Source: Synanceia verrucosa | Taxonomy: Eukaryota; Chordata; Actinopteri; Perciformes; Synanceiidae | Reading direction: 5' to 3' | NCBI GenBank assembly: GCA_029721515.1 | Contig: CM056567.1 | Span: 10,618,007-10,682,006 of the forward strand | Length of the DNA stretch: 64,000 nucleotides | In this document: positions 26,207 through 39,064 of the stretch, one piece after another | Position numbering within the stretch: the first letter of the stretch is position 1 | Layout of the letters: each line of letters starts with the position of its first letter | Program-made: the position numbers and the translations under genes | The notes under the pieces: model-generated | Told to the model about the DNA's origin: nothing | Seen by the model: the letters and a program-made list of their open reading frames with translations, nothing else | Database searches by the model: none

Positions 26207-28189
26207 CATAAAACTCCAGGCCAACTGGTCCAATGAATGCATGAATGAACTGCTGTCGTTATTCTGACCAACTAGTCATTAGTTTAAAACAAAAAAAAAA
26301 ACATGGAATAAAAAGAAAAGAGTTCAACGAGTCGTCACACACCAGAACAAGAAAACAGGCGAATGGTAAAATTTCAAACGTCCACCACACTTTATAGACT
26401 CACTGGCTCAACCTCACCGTGTCTCTGTCTTTACACACTTTTCTTCTTCATAAAAATGGATTACTGGTGGCAGTACGGGTTGCTCCCTTTCTGTTCTCTC
26501 TTCATTAAAGCTAATCTGGCAGAAAATTCATTGATCTGTTGACATCCTGTGTGATTGTCTGAAATTACTACCACCACTCCATGAACATAACCCATGGGTT
26601 AACTATGTGTACTTTAGCTCCATAAACCTAATCAAGTTGTTTAGGTGTATTCATCTAATCAATACTTAAGCATCTTGAATCTTGAATGTTAATCCTGAGG
26701 ATTAATGAAGTTTTTCTATCAGAGCGGTGTCACATCATAAAACAAAATCTATTTCTGGAAGGTTTTCTGAAGGCACAGAAAACTGATGCATCAAACAACA
26801 CCTGTATGCTCTGGACAAACTGTTCAACACATTCTCATTTTTCTTTAAATACATGAAACATTCTGATTTCTATAAAAAAAATCCTTTCATCAAAAAGTAT
26901 GAGCCATTAAATGACATTACATCATTCTCAGCATTCTGTGTAATGGAAAACACACTTTTACAGCCAAGGCCAATATGACAGGATGTTAAAGTTGCCTCTT
27001 ATCCATTACCATATTAAAGTTATCAGGGGTTTTATGTGGCATGGTGTGGATGTGGAGCTATTCAGCATCTTATATCTCACAGCAGCGCTTACAGGTTGAG
27101 AGGCCACAAAGGAACTAAAGTGCATCTTTAGATAAACTTCCAACACAACACTTATTGTTTTACCTCAGGCACTGTGTCAGCCCTCTCATGTCTGATGTTG
27201 AACTTGGAAATGATAAGTGCTATGTTAAGACTGCTGCAAGAATGGATACAAGTTGAGTTGGAGTCGGTATATTTCTCTCCCACTCAGCACTCGAGTGAAG
27301 CTAAAGTAGGTGGGCGTTTTTCTCCGACAAAGAGACGGAGTGAGAGGGTTCAACCAGCAGACGTGTGGAGGGAGGTGAAAGGGAGGAAGGGAAGTTAGAG
27401 TGATAATTTCGTGTGTTGGGGACAGAGAAAGGTTTGTGTAGGGAGGATATATTACATGCACTTCCATTAGTGTGTGTAATGGTGCTGAAAGGATGCATCC
27501 TGGTGCTGTTGACCGTGATGATAGTGGGAGTTGAATTAAACAGTCCCTGTCAGGTCATATGCTGGGCTGGTCCATCAAATAGAAACACAAAACACACCAC
27601 ACACACAACTCCTTAAACAGCTTTTGTCCTGGTTTACTAACAGAGTGTATGCTCTCAGAGATGATGCCACATGCTAATTGTCTCTGCGGGGTGTTCAAAT
27701 CTACACCCAGAGCTGCTACGCTCAGGTAATTGCTTTTCACATTACAACCTCCGCAACAGTGATAATGTAATTATCGTTAGATGATTGTTACATGTGTTAA
27801 AATTTGTCACACAACATCTCTGAAAAGCTGTTAAGAACTTCATAAGTGCCTAAATACAATGGCGACGCCATGTTTGGTGACAGCTGTCAAAATAAACTCA
27901 CTGTCTGCATGAAGCTGACCATGTTACCTTTGGCTGGCATAAGTTTTACTCTGAAGACCACAAATAAATGTAAAAAAATAAATAAATAAATAAATTTAAA
28001 TGCATCTGTGTGAATGTGCTCCTGTCAGAGCGAGACACATAGCCCACTGTATGTGATGTTATAACATGACACACTGTCCATCTTTAGTTCACTGCACCTT
28101 ACTGTTTGCGTTATGAATATCACCACAAGTCATAATTATTTATCTGCAAATACATTTTTTATACTTTTTAATACTGCTCTTCTGCCTTA
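26207..28189. other. no gene seen
   Basis: AT-rich. AAAT repeats lie just before 28 kb and the sequence runs straight into the truncated LINE. Confidence 0.6.
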
Positions 28190-30525
28190 CACTGGGATGT
28201 GCTGTGTGACCCCCACGGTGAGGACATCGACACCATGACCCACTGTGTAACGGACTATATAAACTTCTGTGTGGAGAACACTGTACCCACCAGGAAAGTA
28301 CGGTGCTTCTCCAACAGTAAACCCTGGGTGACCCCTGAGCTGAAGACCCTGCTGAAGGAGAAGAGGAGGGCCTTTGGATCTGGGGACAAAGAGGAGCTGA
28401 GGAGGGTACAGAGAGAGCTGAAGAAGAAGATCAAGGAGGGCAAGGCCAGCTACAGGACCAGGATGGAAAGTAACTTGCAACAGAACAACGCAAGGGAGGT
28501 CTGGAGAGGCCTAAAAACCATCTCTGGTCACAGCAGAGGCCATGAGAGGGGAGCTGAAGGAGACCAAGAGTGGGCCAACCAACTAAATCTGTTTTTCAAC
28601 AGGTTTGACTGTACCCCCACTCCTCCCCCCACTCATCAAAGCACCAGCCAGCCAGCTCTTTCTTCACAACACCTCAGCCCTCTGCCACCCCCACCATCAC
28701 CACCACCCCTCCCCACCTCATCCTCATCCAGCACCAACACCCCACCACCACCACCATCCATCCTCACCTCATCCTCCTCCACCACCACCACCACCAAAAC
28801 CATCTCCATCACAGCTGACCAGGTGAGAAGTGAACTGAAGAGGATGAAGGCAAGGAAGGCCACAGGCCCCGACGGCATCAGCTCCAGACTCCTTAAGGAC
28901 TGTGCAGACCAGCTCTGTCAGGTGCTGCTGCACATTTTCAACCTGAGCCTGAGTCTGGAGAGAGTCCCACAGCTGTGGAAGACTTCCTGTGTGGTTCCTG
29001 TCCCAAAGACCAACCACTTCAGGCCTGTGGTCCTCACTTCTCATCTGATGAAGACCCTGGAGAGGATCGTGTTGAGAAACCTCCGCCCCATGGTGAGCTC
29101 ACATCTGGACCCACTGCAGTTTGCCTACCAACCAAACATCGGAGTGGATGATGCAGTAATCTACCTGCTGCACAGATCACTGACTCACCTGGAGAACACT
29201 GGCAGCACTGTGAGGATCATGTTCTTTGATTTCTCCAGTGCTTTCAACACGATCCAGCCTTCTCTGCTCAGGGGGAAGCTTGAAAGTGTGGGAGTAGACT
29301 GTCACCTGGCTGCATGGACCATAGACTACCTCACCAACAGACCACAGTACGTGAGGCTTCAGAACTGTGTGTCGGACATGGTAGTCTGCAGCACAGGGGC
29401 CCCACAGGGGACAGTACTCTCCCCTTTCTCTTCACCCTGTACACATCGGACTTCAGATACAACTCTGGGAGCTGTCACCTCCAGAAGTTCTCCGGCGACA
29501 CAGCTATTGTTGGATGTGTGTCTGAGGGGACGATCGGGAGTACAGGACCGTCATCACTGACTTTGTCGACTGGTGTGAGCATAACCACCTTCAGCTCAAC
29601 GCCAGTAAGACCAAGGAGATGGTCATTGACTTCCGCAGGAGGAAGACACCCCAGACAGCACCAGTGAACATCCAGGGCCTGGACATAGAAATGGTGGAGA
29701 GCTATAGGTACCTGGGTGTTCACCTCAACAATAAACTGGACTGGACTCACAACACAGATGTCCTGTACAAGAAGGGCCAAAGTCGTCTCCACCTGCTGAG
29801 GAGACTGAGGTCCTTTGGAGTTTGCAGGACTCTGCTCAGGACCTTTATGACACTGTGGTAGCGTCTGCAGTCTTTTATGCAGTGGTCTGCTGGGAGCAGG
29901 GAGCACAGAGAGAAACAGGAAGAGACTGAACAGGCTGGTCAGGAGGGCCAGCTCTGTCCTGGACTGCTCCCTGGACTCCATAGAGGAGGTGGGTGAGAGG
30001 AGGATGTTAGCTAAGCTCACCTCCATCATGGACAACCCCCTCTCACCCTCTACATGGGACTGTGGAGGCTTTGGCAGCTCCTTCAGCTGCAGACTGAGAC
30101 TTCCACCCTGCAAGAAGGAGCGCTACATGCAGGTCATTCATACCATCAGCAATAAAACTTTACAACATCAGCATCACTGGCTGATGTAAACACAATCTGG
30201 ACTCATCTCCATCTCCATCACTGTCATTGTTATTGTCATTGTCATCACACTACCACTTTGCACAAAAAAATAGAAAATTGCACTGCCACAATAATAATTG
30301 TGTTTTAAACAGTTTCACCTGTACAAGTATATATATCTATATATTTTTCCATTGTATTTTAGTTCATTGTAAATATGTAAATATTTTTATTCTATTCTAT
30401 TCTATTTTATTATTATTACTATTGTGTCTGTGTTTTTGTCTTTGTTGCTGTGGCAGGTAAATTTCCCCCCAAGGGGGATGAATAAAAAAACTATTCTATT
30501 CTATTCTATTCTAAATAGTCATACA
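28190..30525 (+). mobile_element. 5'-truncated L2-type non-LTR retrotransposon
   Basis: Starts abruptly inside the ORF (WDVLCDPHGED at about 28194), so the endonuclease domain is missing. It continues through the reverse transcriptase region and a C-terminal part, and ends in the L2-type tail: an AATTTCCCCCC/GGGGG hairpin, GATGAATAAA and tandem ATTCT repeats (30490-30515). The 5' truncation is the usual result of target-primed reverse transcription. Confidence 0.9.
28194..30189 (+). pseudogene. broken L2-type reverse transcriptase ORF
   Basis: One frame is open from the truncation to about 29430 and carries a Pro/Ser/Thr low-complexity spacer (28610-28800). RT blocks GPDGISSRLLKDC, FFDFSSAFNTIQP and GAPQGTVLSP follow. 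One-base losses near 29431, 29527 and 29840 shift the frame, so the similarity jumps between all three plus frames, and further frame loss follows before VRRASSVLDCSLDSIEE. The catalytic block reads KFSGDTAIV where the family has a DD pair, so one catalytic aspartate is lost. It cannot encode an active enzyme. Confidence 0.88.
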
Positions 30526-30636
30526 TTTCTGTTTTTATATTGCTTTTCTAATAGTGTGATTGCATTTCTTGCTGTTGCTGCAGCATAATTTCCCAAGTTA
30601 GGATCAATAAAGTAATCCTATTCTATTCTATTCTAT
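30526..30636 (+). mobile_element. second L2-type LINE 3' tail
   Basis: Repeats the preceding tail plan: TTGCTGCAGCATAATTTCCC, then AGGATCAATAAAGT and an ATTCT array ending at about 30633. Only the extreme 3' end is present. Confidence 0.75.
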
Positions 30637-30661
30637 ACATGTAAAATCACCGTTTCGGTGA

Positions 30662-30745
30662 AGAGAAGAAGAAGAAGAAGAATTCCTTTATTAATCCCTC
30701 AGTGAGGGAAATTACAGATTGATACAAATTACAGAGGTGATCACC
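30662..30745 (-). mobile_element. third LINE 3' tail, inverted
   Basis: On the minus strand it reads AATTTCCCTCACTGAGGGAT, then TAATAAAGG and a TTC repeat (GAA repeat at 30662-30681 on the plus strand). This is the same hairpin-AATAAA-microsatellite plan in the opposite orientation. Confidence 0.7.
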
Positions 30746-32529
30746 GAGTATGAATCAGCCTTTAATGTAACCAAATAGTTCCAGGTACTAAGTAGCAACA
30801 AGAACAGAGTTCAAGAATTAAAACTCATTGCTAAAAAAAATCAAACAGACGTAGTTCCTGCAGTAGACATGTCAAAATGTCAGCAGAATGACTTTCTAGT
30901 TATGTTATCAGGAAGCTGTTATGCTCCTTAATCATCTGTTGTCAAAGCTCTGTTCATGACCACGTCTGAGATCAGCAGGAAAGATTTCGTTTGGCATCCT
31001 TGTTTCTTTTTGTTGTACAACAGCACACTTTCTTCTTGCTCTACTGCTTTCCTTGGCAAAAACAAGGAAAAAAAATGGTTTTCTTAGTTGCCTGTTTTCC
31101 ACCACATCACTGTTGTTTGAACCTTATTCACCGCAGAGACCTTAGGACTTGCCGGAAAATGGACTGGGGTCATTGTGAATTGTGCGAGCCAAAAGGCACA
31201 CTAATCAATACTGCTTTTAAGTGCTGTAAGTCCAACCTACAAGACATATTGATCCGGCCGCATGTCTTGTTGGTGCACTTGTGCATGAAATTCATTGTGT
31301 TACAGCAGCCGTCTTTTATGCCCCTCAGGTTACTTCACTCTCTGTCCCTCTGTTTACCTTTAACCGATGTAAATGAGAACACAAAAAGGTCAATTAAGAA
31401 TCAGTGATCAATACTGGCTGTGTGCTTATGGTTGTACGACACGTGGTACGTACTGTTTTTTTGTTGAAAGAACCAGAGTATTAATCAAGATGCTGGTCCG
31501 TCAGGCCACGGACGAGCTGAAAAGAATCCACACCATATACAAGAAAAGGCATTGAGTGGTCAGTCCATCTCTCTGGTGGGTTCAACTGTGACCACATTGT
31601 TCCCAGAGACACCTGGGATCCTTTGGGAGGGTTTTGCGATTTAAAGGCCAAACATAAAAGATAACAGACAGACAGATATGATCCAAGACATAACTATTCA
31701 GAAAATACACAATAAAACTGAAATGCTAAATTATAATTTCTAAAATATATGCTATGCAAATAGAAAATAGTTAATATGAATCTCATGAGAGGAGGAAATA
31801 AAGGAGAAAAATGTGTGTTGTAAATGACATCTAAGTGATATTTATGTTGTATTTTTAATGTGTAAAATAAAACAATTAATTTACACATACATACAAGAGA
31901 TTGCACACTGCTATTTTCACAAAATTGCATCACCTTAAGCGAGACACTTCTAGGTAAAACCATTTGCTTTCATATGTTGCGTCTTTCACAGATTCATTAT
32001 GCGCTACACATACACAAGTGTATTTCTGCAAATTAGAAAGTGCTGGAATATTCCCCACTCACCAGCAGTAGTTTCTCGTATTGTGATTATTTGCAGGAAA
32101 TGCAGAGGTAATACAAAGAATAGGATGGAGAGATAAATACATTAATGGGTTTTGGGTCATGCCTCAGACTTCCCCCACATCTAGTCGAGTTTTTATGGTT
32201 TTTAAAGGAGTCTGTATAAGTTCACTGGCTGGTTGGGGCAATGACATACCAATTGATGTCTTAGTATAAAAATGGAAAATGGAAAATAGAGTGGTGTTCA
32301 ATTGTCTAATAGGTGTACAGCACATCTGGAGAATATTTTTACTTAAGTATTAGTTATTTGAAAATGCTACAAGGCAAAGAGGACGGATAGGCTCCCTAAA
32401 AGGTTTAGACCCATTAACAAGACATACTCAACCTGCATGTACAGATAGACTGAGGACCAATAACCATGTTTTCAAGTAGGTCTATAAATTAAGATGCTGC
32501 CATGTTAGGAGTTCAGCATCCAACCATCT
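30746..32529. other. no gene seen
   Basis: AT-rich with short unsupported frames. Confidence 0.55.
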
Positions 32530-33147
32530 AGCAAGACCAGTAACCTAGCAACAGTGTAGATAAGAAGTGGATGCAGTCACATGACATCACTCATTGGTTT
32601 GCAGCTCTGAATCATTGAATTTGCCATTTTAGCCATTGCTATCTTGTTTTATGCAAAGAGAGGGTGGTGCTAAGCACAACACCCAGACAACACCCAGACT
32701 GGATAACGCTCTGGTAACGACCTGACATTCACAAGGTAGCTCCCACTAAATCATCCCTATAATTTAACCATAATTTACGAAACAACCATCATGCCGTATT
32801 GAAGAGGACTTGACAGTAGTGACTGGGACAATCAGGGTCACCGGGCGGGATTTTCATAGATGTGACGTAGCTGTTTTTGCTTTCCCTGCGTCGCTCTCGT
32901 CAGCGTCAGGGGTAGGTTTCGATGTGAGTGGTTGAAGTAGAACATCATGAAAGTTGACAGACGTGGTTTATCCAATCACATGCAAGGATTTTTGATAAGG
33001 CCCCGCCTTCTGGAATATATCTCCAATGGAGTAATCCCAGATGAATGTGTGGAGCTAGGTGGAATGACATTCAGCTGGCGAGAGTAAGGTTAGTCGCCCC
33101 CACTGGCTATTAGAAAGAATGAAAGTTTTAAGGGTTAAGTAGTACTT
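32530..33147. repeat. composite interspersed repeat interrupted by the SINE
   Basis: Contains GTCACATGACATCACTCATTGG, GAAAGTTGACAGACGTGGTT with AATATATCTCCAATGGAGTA, and CGCCCCCACTGGCTATTAGA. At least two known-looking fish repeats are joined. The right end continues past the SINE at 33486. Confidence 0.45.
33135..33147. repeat. SINE target-site duplication, left copy
   Basis: TTAAGTAGTACTT, identical to 33486-33498 on the other side of the SINE. Confidence 0.9.
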
Positions 33148-33485
33148 CCATCTCTTTTCTACCACTTATCCTCATAGGGTCACGGGGGGGGGCTGGAGCT
33201 TATCCCAGCTGTCTTAGGGTGAAAGGCAGGGTACACCCTGGACAAGTCTCCAGTTCATCACAGGACACATAGAGACAGACAACCACTCACACTCACATTC
33301 ACACCTACGGTCAGTTTAAATTAGCCAATTAACCTAATCCCCATGTATGTTTTTGGATGGTGGGAGGAAGCCGGAGTACCTGGAGAGAACCCACAGAGAC
33401 ACAGAAAGGCCCTGGGCCGGGAATCGAACCCAGTACCTTCTTGCTGTGAGGCGACAGTGCTAACACTACGCCACCGTGCCCCCCC
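33148..33485 (-). mobile_element. tRNA-derived SINE with perfect target-site duplication
   Basis: On the minus strand the head reads GGCACGGTGGCGTAGTGTTA (A-box region), then the B box GGTTCGATTCC, both as in pol III promoters. The body ends at the left in GATAAGTGGTAG. The insert is flanked by identical 13-bp copies of TTAAGTAGTACTT (33135-33147 and 33486-33498), which fix both ends. Confidence 0.88.
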
Positions 33486-33498
33486 TTAAGTAGTACTT
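33486..33498. repeat. SINE target-site duplication, right copy
   Basis: TTAAGTAGTACTT, identical to 33135-33147. Confidence 0.9.
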
Positions 33499-36400
33499 AA
33501 ATAATCAAATACTTAATTAGTACTAACACCAAAAAAAATCCTCGTTACAATAGCAAAGTAAGTTGTGTTGCCTTAGCAGCAGACATTAAGCTCAGGAGAG
33601 AGAAAATATGCTGCAAACATGGGAGAAAATGAAGTGTGAAACAAGAGGAGGGTTGAACAGAGAGACAGTCGGTGGTCTGAGGAGTCTTTGGCCTTGGCTT
33701 TAATGTGATGCTACGTCTCTCTGTCTTTGCCAGAAGCTGCCAACTTCACTCTCTTTCTCTCTATCCCTTCCTCTTGCATCTCCTCTCCCTCTGCATACTT
33801 CTCAGTGTCTTTCTACTGCACTTCTGATGCAGAGAACCACGGCGAGATGGGTGTAATTTATTTATGGTCATGCGTTGTCTGCGCGCGTGGGCTTAAGTAA
33901 TACTCATCTGAGTGCTGCCGCCATAATACAAAGCCCCATTCCTTCTCATATGCGAGGGATGAAACACAAGCACAGAAGCTGGTGACGGCCCCTGAGTCTG
34001 AACGCTCCCAACTCAAAGTCAAGGGAATGGGCCTTTGTAGAGCTCAGCGCTCTTTGTTAAGTACTACAAAGAGGACAAACTGCCTCTACCCTTTTTGTTT
34101 TTCTTTTACTGACGTTGCTTCTTTCAACAGTGATTCTCTATTTTTTTTCATCCTTTTCTCTTCTCGCTCCTTTTCTTTCTGCAGCCCAGAGCTGCAGGGC
34201 AGGTCACTGCTGTAGATGTTCGGGTGCAGTGAAGCAGACGTTCTTTTATTCCACTGTAGAAAGCATCTTTTCCCATTAAATCTGACTGGTGCTCTCCATC
34301 TGTTCCAGAGCAGCTTTTAATGGCTCGTCACATGTATCTGGGGAATCTGGTCGGCCAAGTAAGCTGTGTTTTTTCAGCCGTGCATCCTTCTTCTCCTGTC
34401 TACCTTCATGCTCTCGTCAGGAACAAAAAGACACAGCCGAGGGCGAGACATTTAACATTAATGTTTGCTGAGGAATCTGAACATGGTGTCTGATTCTTTT
34501 CTTTTCTTGTGTTCTTATTTAGTTAAGACTGAACCAACAGAACAGTCTTTGTTCTATTCATTTTTCTGCAGTAACAGTGCTCTCAAAAGGGTGTGAATAT
34601 TTGGATTCAACTGACACTGTCTTTGTATAATGTGGTGCGTCTAAGCCCAACAAAAAATTCCATAATATCACTACTAACTACAAACAGGGCTGAAGTTGAA
34701 GGGATTTTAGTAATTTCCATCCATATTTTGTGCATTTTTTTTACTTCTTCTCTGGAAAATTGGGAAAAGAAAATGTAAATGAATATACAATGCAACATGA
34801 ATTTTAGCTATTGAGCTCAAGCGCCATTAAATTATTGCAGAAGAGGGCGCTACAAGATGACATCCTGTCCTGAACGCTCCACAAACATCTGAGCAGAATG
34901 TTTCTGGTGCAGTAGGTCATGATTTATTTGCTATGTTAACAAGAGGCTGTCAGCCCGGCTCGACAGCGTCCACATCATGAGAGGAACACAAACTCAATCC
35001 TACAGGGCATCTTTCCAAATGTTGAATTTTACAAAAAGGGACAGCTGTCTTAAAATGCAAACATAATCAAACAGCATTTGTGGTTGTTATTAAAAAAAAA
35101 AAATACATCCTGTATCTGTCTGCTATACGGGGCTATAATGTGATGATGGTACCTGGAGATTAGACTCATACAGACATCGAGAGGCTTCAATCTTTTTCCA
35201 ATACTGTAATTAAATACGTACACACACACGCAGGTACACCAAAAATGCTTTAAATATCAAAAAAATTTAAAAAAAAATCATTGATATCAAAAAAAAAAAA
35301 AACCAACAACTGTGCATGCCTGGATATTATAGTTTACAAATCCCTTTGGGACCGCTAGGCCAGTCTGAGACATTGCAAGACCGAGAGACCCGAGAGTCTA
35401 CCTAAAACTATTGTCTCCTCGTGCAGAGAACCATATTAAACATATTTCACTTCCATTAAGCCTGCCCATTATTTCTCTCGATCATTGTCTTTTTTTTCTG
35501 AAAATGCATGCGGGGAGGGGAAAAAGCAAAGGATGACAGTGATAGAACATAGTTGGGAGCTTGCAATCTGTTGCTAAAGCAATAGTAAGAGAAGTGGGCG
35601 TGAGAGCAGAACAGAGCAAAGGAGGAAAACTAGATTCACTCAAGAGAAGAAGCGAAGCGGCCGAGAGTTGGAGCTTCTTTTTGGAATCAGACAGCAGTGA
35701 CTGTCGTTCTAATTTCCTCCGCTCCTCCTCCCCCCGTCTTTATCCCCGTTTCTGCCGAGCAAAGCCTAATGATGTCCCCTGTGACAAGTGCTGGTTAACT
35801 ACTAGCCATCAACACTCGCAGACACATACACACTGCACACCTCACACTTTCTGGCCAGCAGCTGGTAGCTTTGCCGACTGTGTCCCCCTGACTTGAAGGA
35901 GATATGGGGAGCAGATGTGACTCTATTCTGCCTGACAGGTCTGGAAGAAGAAAACAAGAGCCAGCAGACTGTGCAGGAGGGAAGGAGACGGGCGATACAA
36001 GAGCCTGTCTCCACCTTTTACTGCATAGAAGCATACAACACATTTGTCTCAGCACTGTATGTGAATGTCCACATCTTCATTCTATAACATACCGAGCAAA
36101 GACCACGGCTCCATCCCATTACCCCAGAAATGCCTCTTCCTTTCCCTCGCTACTTCCTCATTTCCTTTCTGATGTGTGTGCCCTCCATCCCTGAACTGGA
36201 GGAAACAGTAAGCTGCTTTACTATCTCCTTTGCAGCAGCTTTGTTGGAGGAAACACAGGACGATCCTTTCAAGAAGCATTCTCAGTGACACGCCCAGCTG
36301 CAGTTTAAGATGACATCTGGAACAATGAGACACAAGATTAAAGCTCACAAGAATGGCAGACACTGAAAATGATCCGCTTTGTTTGATTTGCAGGATTTCA

Positions 36401-38778
36401 AAGACGCGTTTCTACTTCAAAATCTGTCTACAGGCAAATCTTAAGGCTTTGTTTTAAAGTACGCCGGTGTAGTTTTAACTATGAGGCAGATTCAGGCACA
36501 TTTCATGACACTGTGAGTTTTAGGAGAATAGAAAATCAGTGATAAAAGACAGCTTATTTAAATTAAGATTTGTCTGGATTCACTTTCTCTCTGAGAAATT
36601 CACGGCTTCTACCACAGTTCCAACCATGGACGATTCCTCTCCACGTCAAAACAAACCGACACTTGGGCTGCTGTACTGACATTTTGATGTAATTTGTGCA
36701 GTACTGAGCAGGGTGATGGATCCTTTCTGCTACATGAGCACCACCGTGCCTGTTTTGGCTTAATAAACGAACCACAATATCTCTATAAACACATTTATGA
36801 TAAAACGGACACACGATCTATTACAGAGTTACAATGGTTATGGATAATTAAAGTTACATCTGTTTTCTTGTACATTTCTAGAGCGTTCAGAGCAGCTGTC
36901 AATTATGACATCACACCCTTTTTGATTAAATCCAAATGTATTTTTCAGCCTGGCAATCCATCCACCAGGGGGCATTCGAGATGTTTTGGCTTCATGCCGT
37001 TTGTCTTTATATATTTAGTTATAGTTCCAAGTAAAAAAATGATGATATACTTGACTCACACATTAGCTTGACCCATGATGCTATGATGCTATAGACCAAA
37101 AAAAAGACTCTATTCAAATTAAAGATGCTGCAGTTTACAGCTTCTCAGCTTTTAAATATTAAGCACCGTCACACCAAGCATGATCCAAATCCAATACTCT
37201 GTGGAAGCTGTGGCACAGGTTTATTTAAGCTGGGGCGATTCATAATGAATTCCTCCTGTGAGGTACGAAACCAAATAAACACACTGTACATGCAAATATG
37301 AAATGATCAAGTGATAGTGGAACAACCCCAGGAGATATTTCCACACATTTCAACATGCTTGATATACATCTGCATACGTGTCTGTGCATGTTAAACAAGT
37401 CTATTACTAGAGTTTACTCACCATAATATGCATCCGTAAGTGAAGGGCTTATCTGCAATCAGGCTCATTTCTTTTATTTGGGAATTAATGCAGAGTAATT
37501 TATCTTTAATCTCATCAGATACGGTGATCAGCAGTGTTAGCATGGAAATTAACACAGTAGATGCAGCCACAACCAACACCAACGAGTGCACTAACCTGAG
37601 ACCTGATTACACTGAGTGGCAATAGTACAGAACGTTTGTTGAGACTTAGTAGATGAGTCAGTCTGAGTGGCTGTCAGGACCCTCCACACACACACAAAGA
37701 CACAAAATTAAAGCTCTTAGTCTGGTAGTTTATTGCTGCTTCACTTGTGTAACCATGGCTCACTGTAGTGAATAGAGCACATTAAACGTGGTAAATCCAG
37801 CTTTGTTCTGATGTAGTAAACAGTCAAGCTTGATGGCAATGACAAGGGGACTTTATTTGAATGGAACTAGTCAAAAACAAAGTAGTTATACACAGCAAAG
37901 TAGTACAGCAACAGTGGGCAGATCAGCTGGAGCAGTAAAAGGGGAGTGAATGGATGTGTGTCTAAGGCTACAGGATGAACACATGGCCCAGGATTTATAG
38001 CCTGGAAGTCCAGGATGAGCTCAATCAAGACCCTCCTGTCAGCCGCTGAGGTACTTTTGGTTTTATCTGCCTGGCTCCACCTCCAGTTCAGTGAAGGTCA
38101 ATGGGATTTAATTTGTGGCACTCACACTATGAAACTTTTTCCAGCAGTGATTCCCAGCTTGGGGTGTTTGTATCAATGGTATTATTTCTGTAGTTATTAG
38201 GGTTACATGGAGCTAATTACCGAACAATCTAAGGGATAATGTACAGCAAACCAGTCGCTATTGCAAAATAAACTCTGGCAGGGTGAAGCAGGATGCCCTG
38301 AAGGGGTTTATTTCACAACAATGACCCGCTCTCTGTGCGCTTAATGATCCCGCTTATTATATGGCTACCGACTGAAGAAATCAATGACTCAACAGAAAAG
38401 TGGCCTCTAGAGTCTGAGATCAGGCCTGCGTCCATGGGAACTGTCTGTTCTGAAGATATACGACTATATAATGCAATACTTGATTCAAATCAAGTCGTCA
38501 AAAAAAGACAGCAATTAGATACTGCTGTCAGCAGGATAAAAAATATGCCGGCCTGTGTATGTAACTCGCGTTTTTTTTATATCCTGAAGGAATAAAAAGT
38601 TGAACATAAAGATTATATCATAAGATTAAAATGATTATATCAAAAGTGTTGGCTACTGGTTCTCAGCCAGGGCAGGGGTCCTTGAGAAGGTTTCAGGTGG
38701 TACCTGGAAATGGGGAACAGTTCATTTTGAGTTATCACAGTGACTATTGTGATGGAGTTGACAGCTATATAATTTAAT
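33499..38778. other. no gene seen
   Basis: Low coding potential throughout, with A-tracts at 35.1-35.3 kb. 33835-33960 (GGTGTAATTTATTTATGGTC, TGCGCGCGTGGGCTTAAGTA) has the look of a conserved element. Confidence 0.5.
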
Positions 38779-38787
38779 CTTAGTCAC

Positions 38788-39055
38788 ATCCATCCATCTT
38801 CTACCGATTATCCTCACATAGGGTTGCGGGGGGGCTGGAGCCTATCCCAGCTGTCTTATGGTGCTTTTCCACAGGCGCGGTACAGGTCAGTACGGCACGG
38901 CTCTACACGGTTGTGGTGCTTTTCCACTAGTACCTGGTACAAGGTACCTTTTTCGTACCTGCTCAGCCCCATGCATGTTTTTGGATGATGGGAGGAAGCC
39001 GGAGTACCCTGCTGTGAGGCGACAGTGCTAACCACTGCACCACCGTACCGCCGGT
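38788..39055 (-). mobile_element. SINE copy with its middle replaced by another repeat
   Basis: Tail (CATCCATCTTCTACCGATTA) and head (GAGGCGACAGTGCTAACCAC) belong to the same SINE family. Flanks CTTAGTCAC (38779-38787) and CTTCGTCAC (39056-39064) look like a 9-bp duplication with one mismatch. The body between about 38859 and 38970 is foreign. Confidence 0.75.
38859..38970. repeat. insert repeat with duplicated GGTGCTTTTCCAC motif
   Basis: Two copies of GGTGCTTTTCCAC, each followed by GGTAC-type palindromic motifs (GGTACAAGGTACC in the second). It resembles a short non-autonomous DNA element and interrupts the SINE. Confidence 0.5.
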
Positions 39056-39064
39056 CTTCGTCAC

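Noticed and set aside
25139..26242. 367-codon minus-strand open frame
   Set aside because: It is the minisatellite read through. All three frames of the repeat lack stops, and the translation is low-complexity in changing registers.
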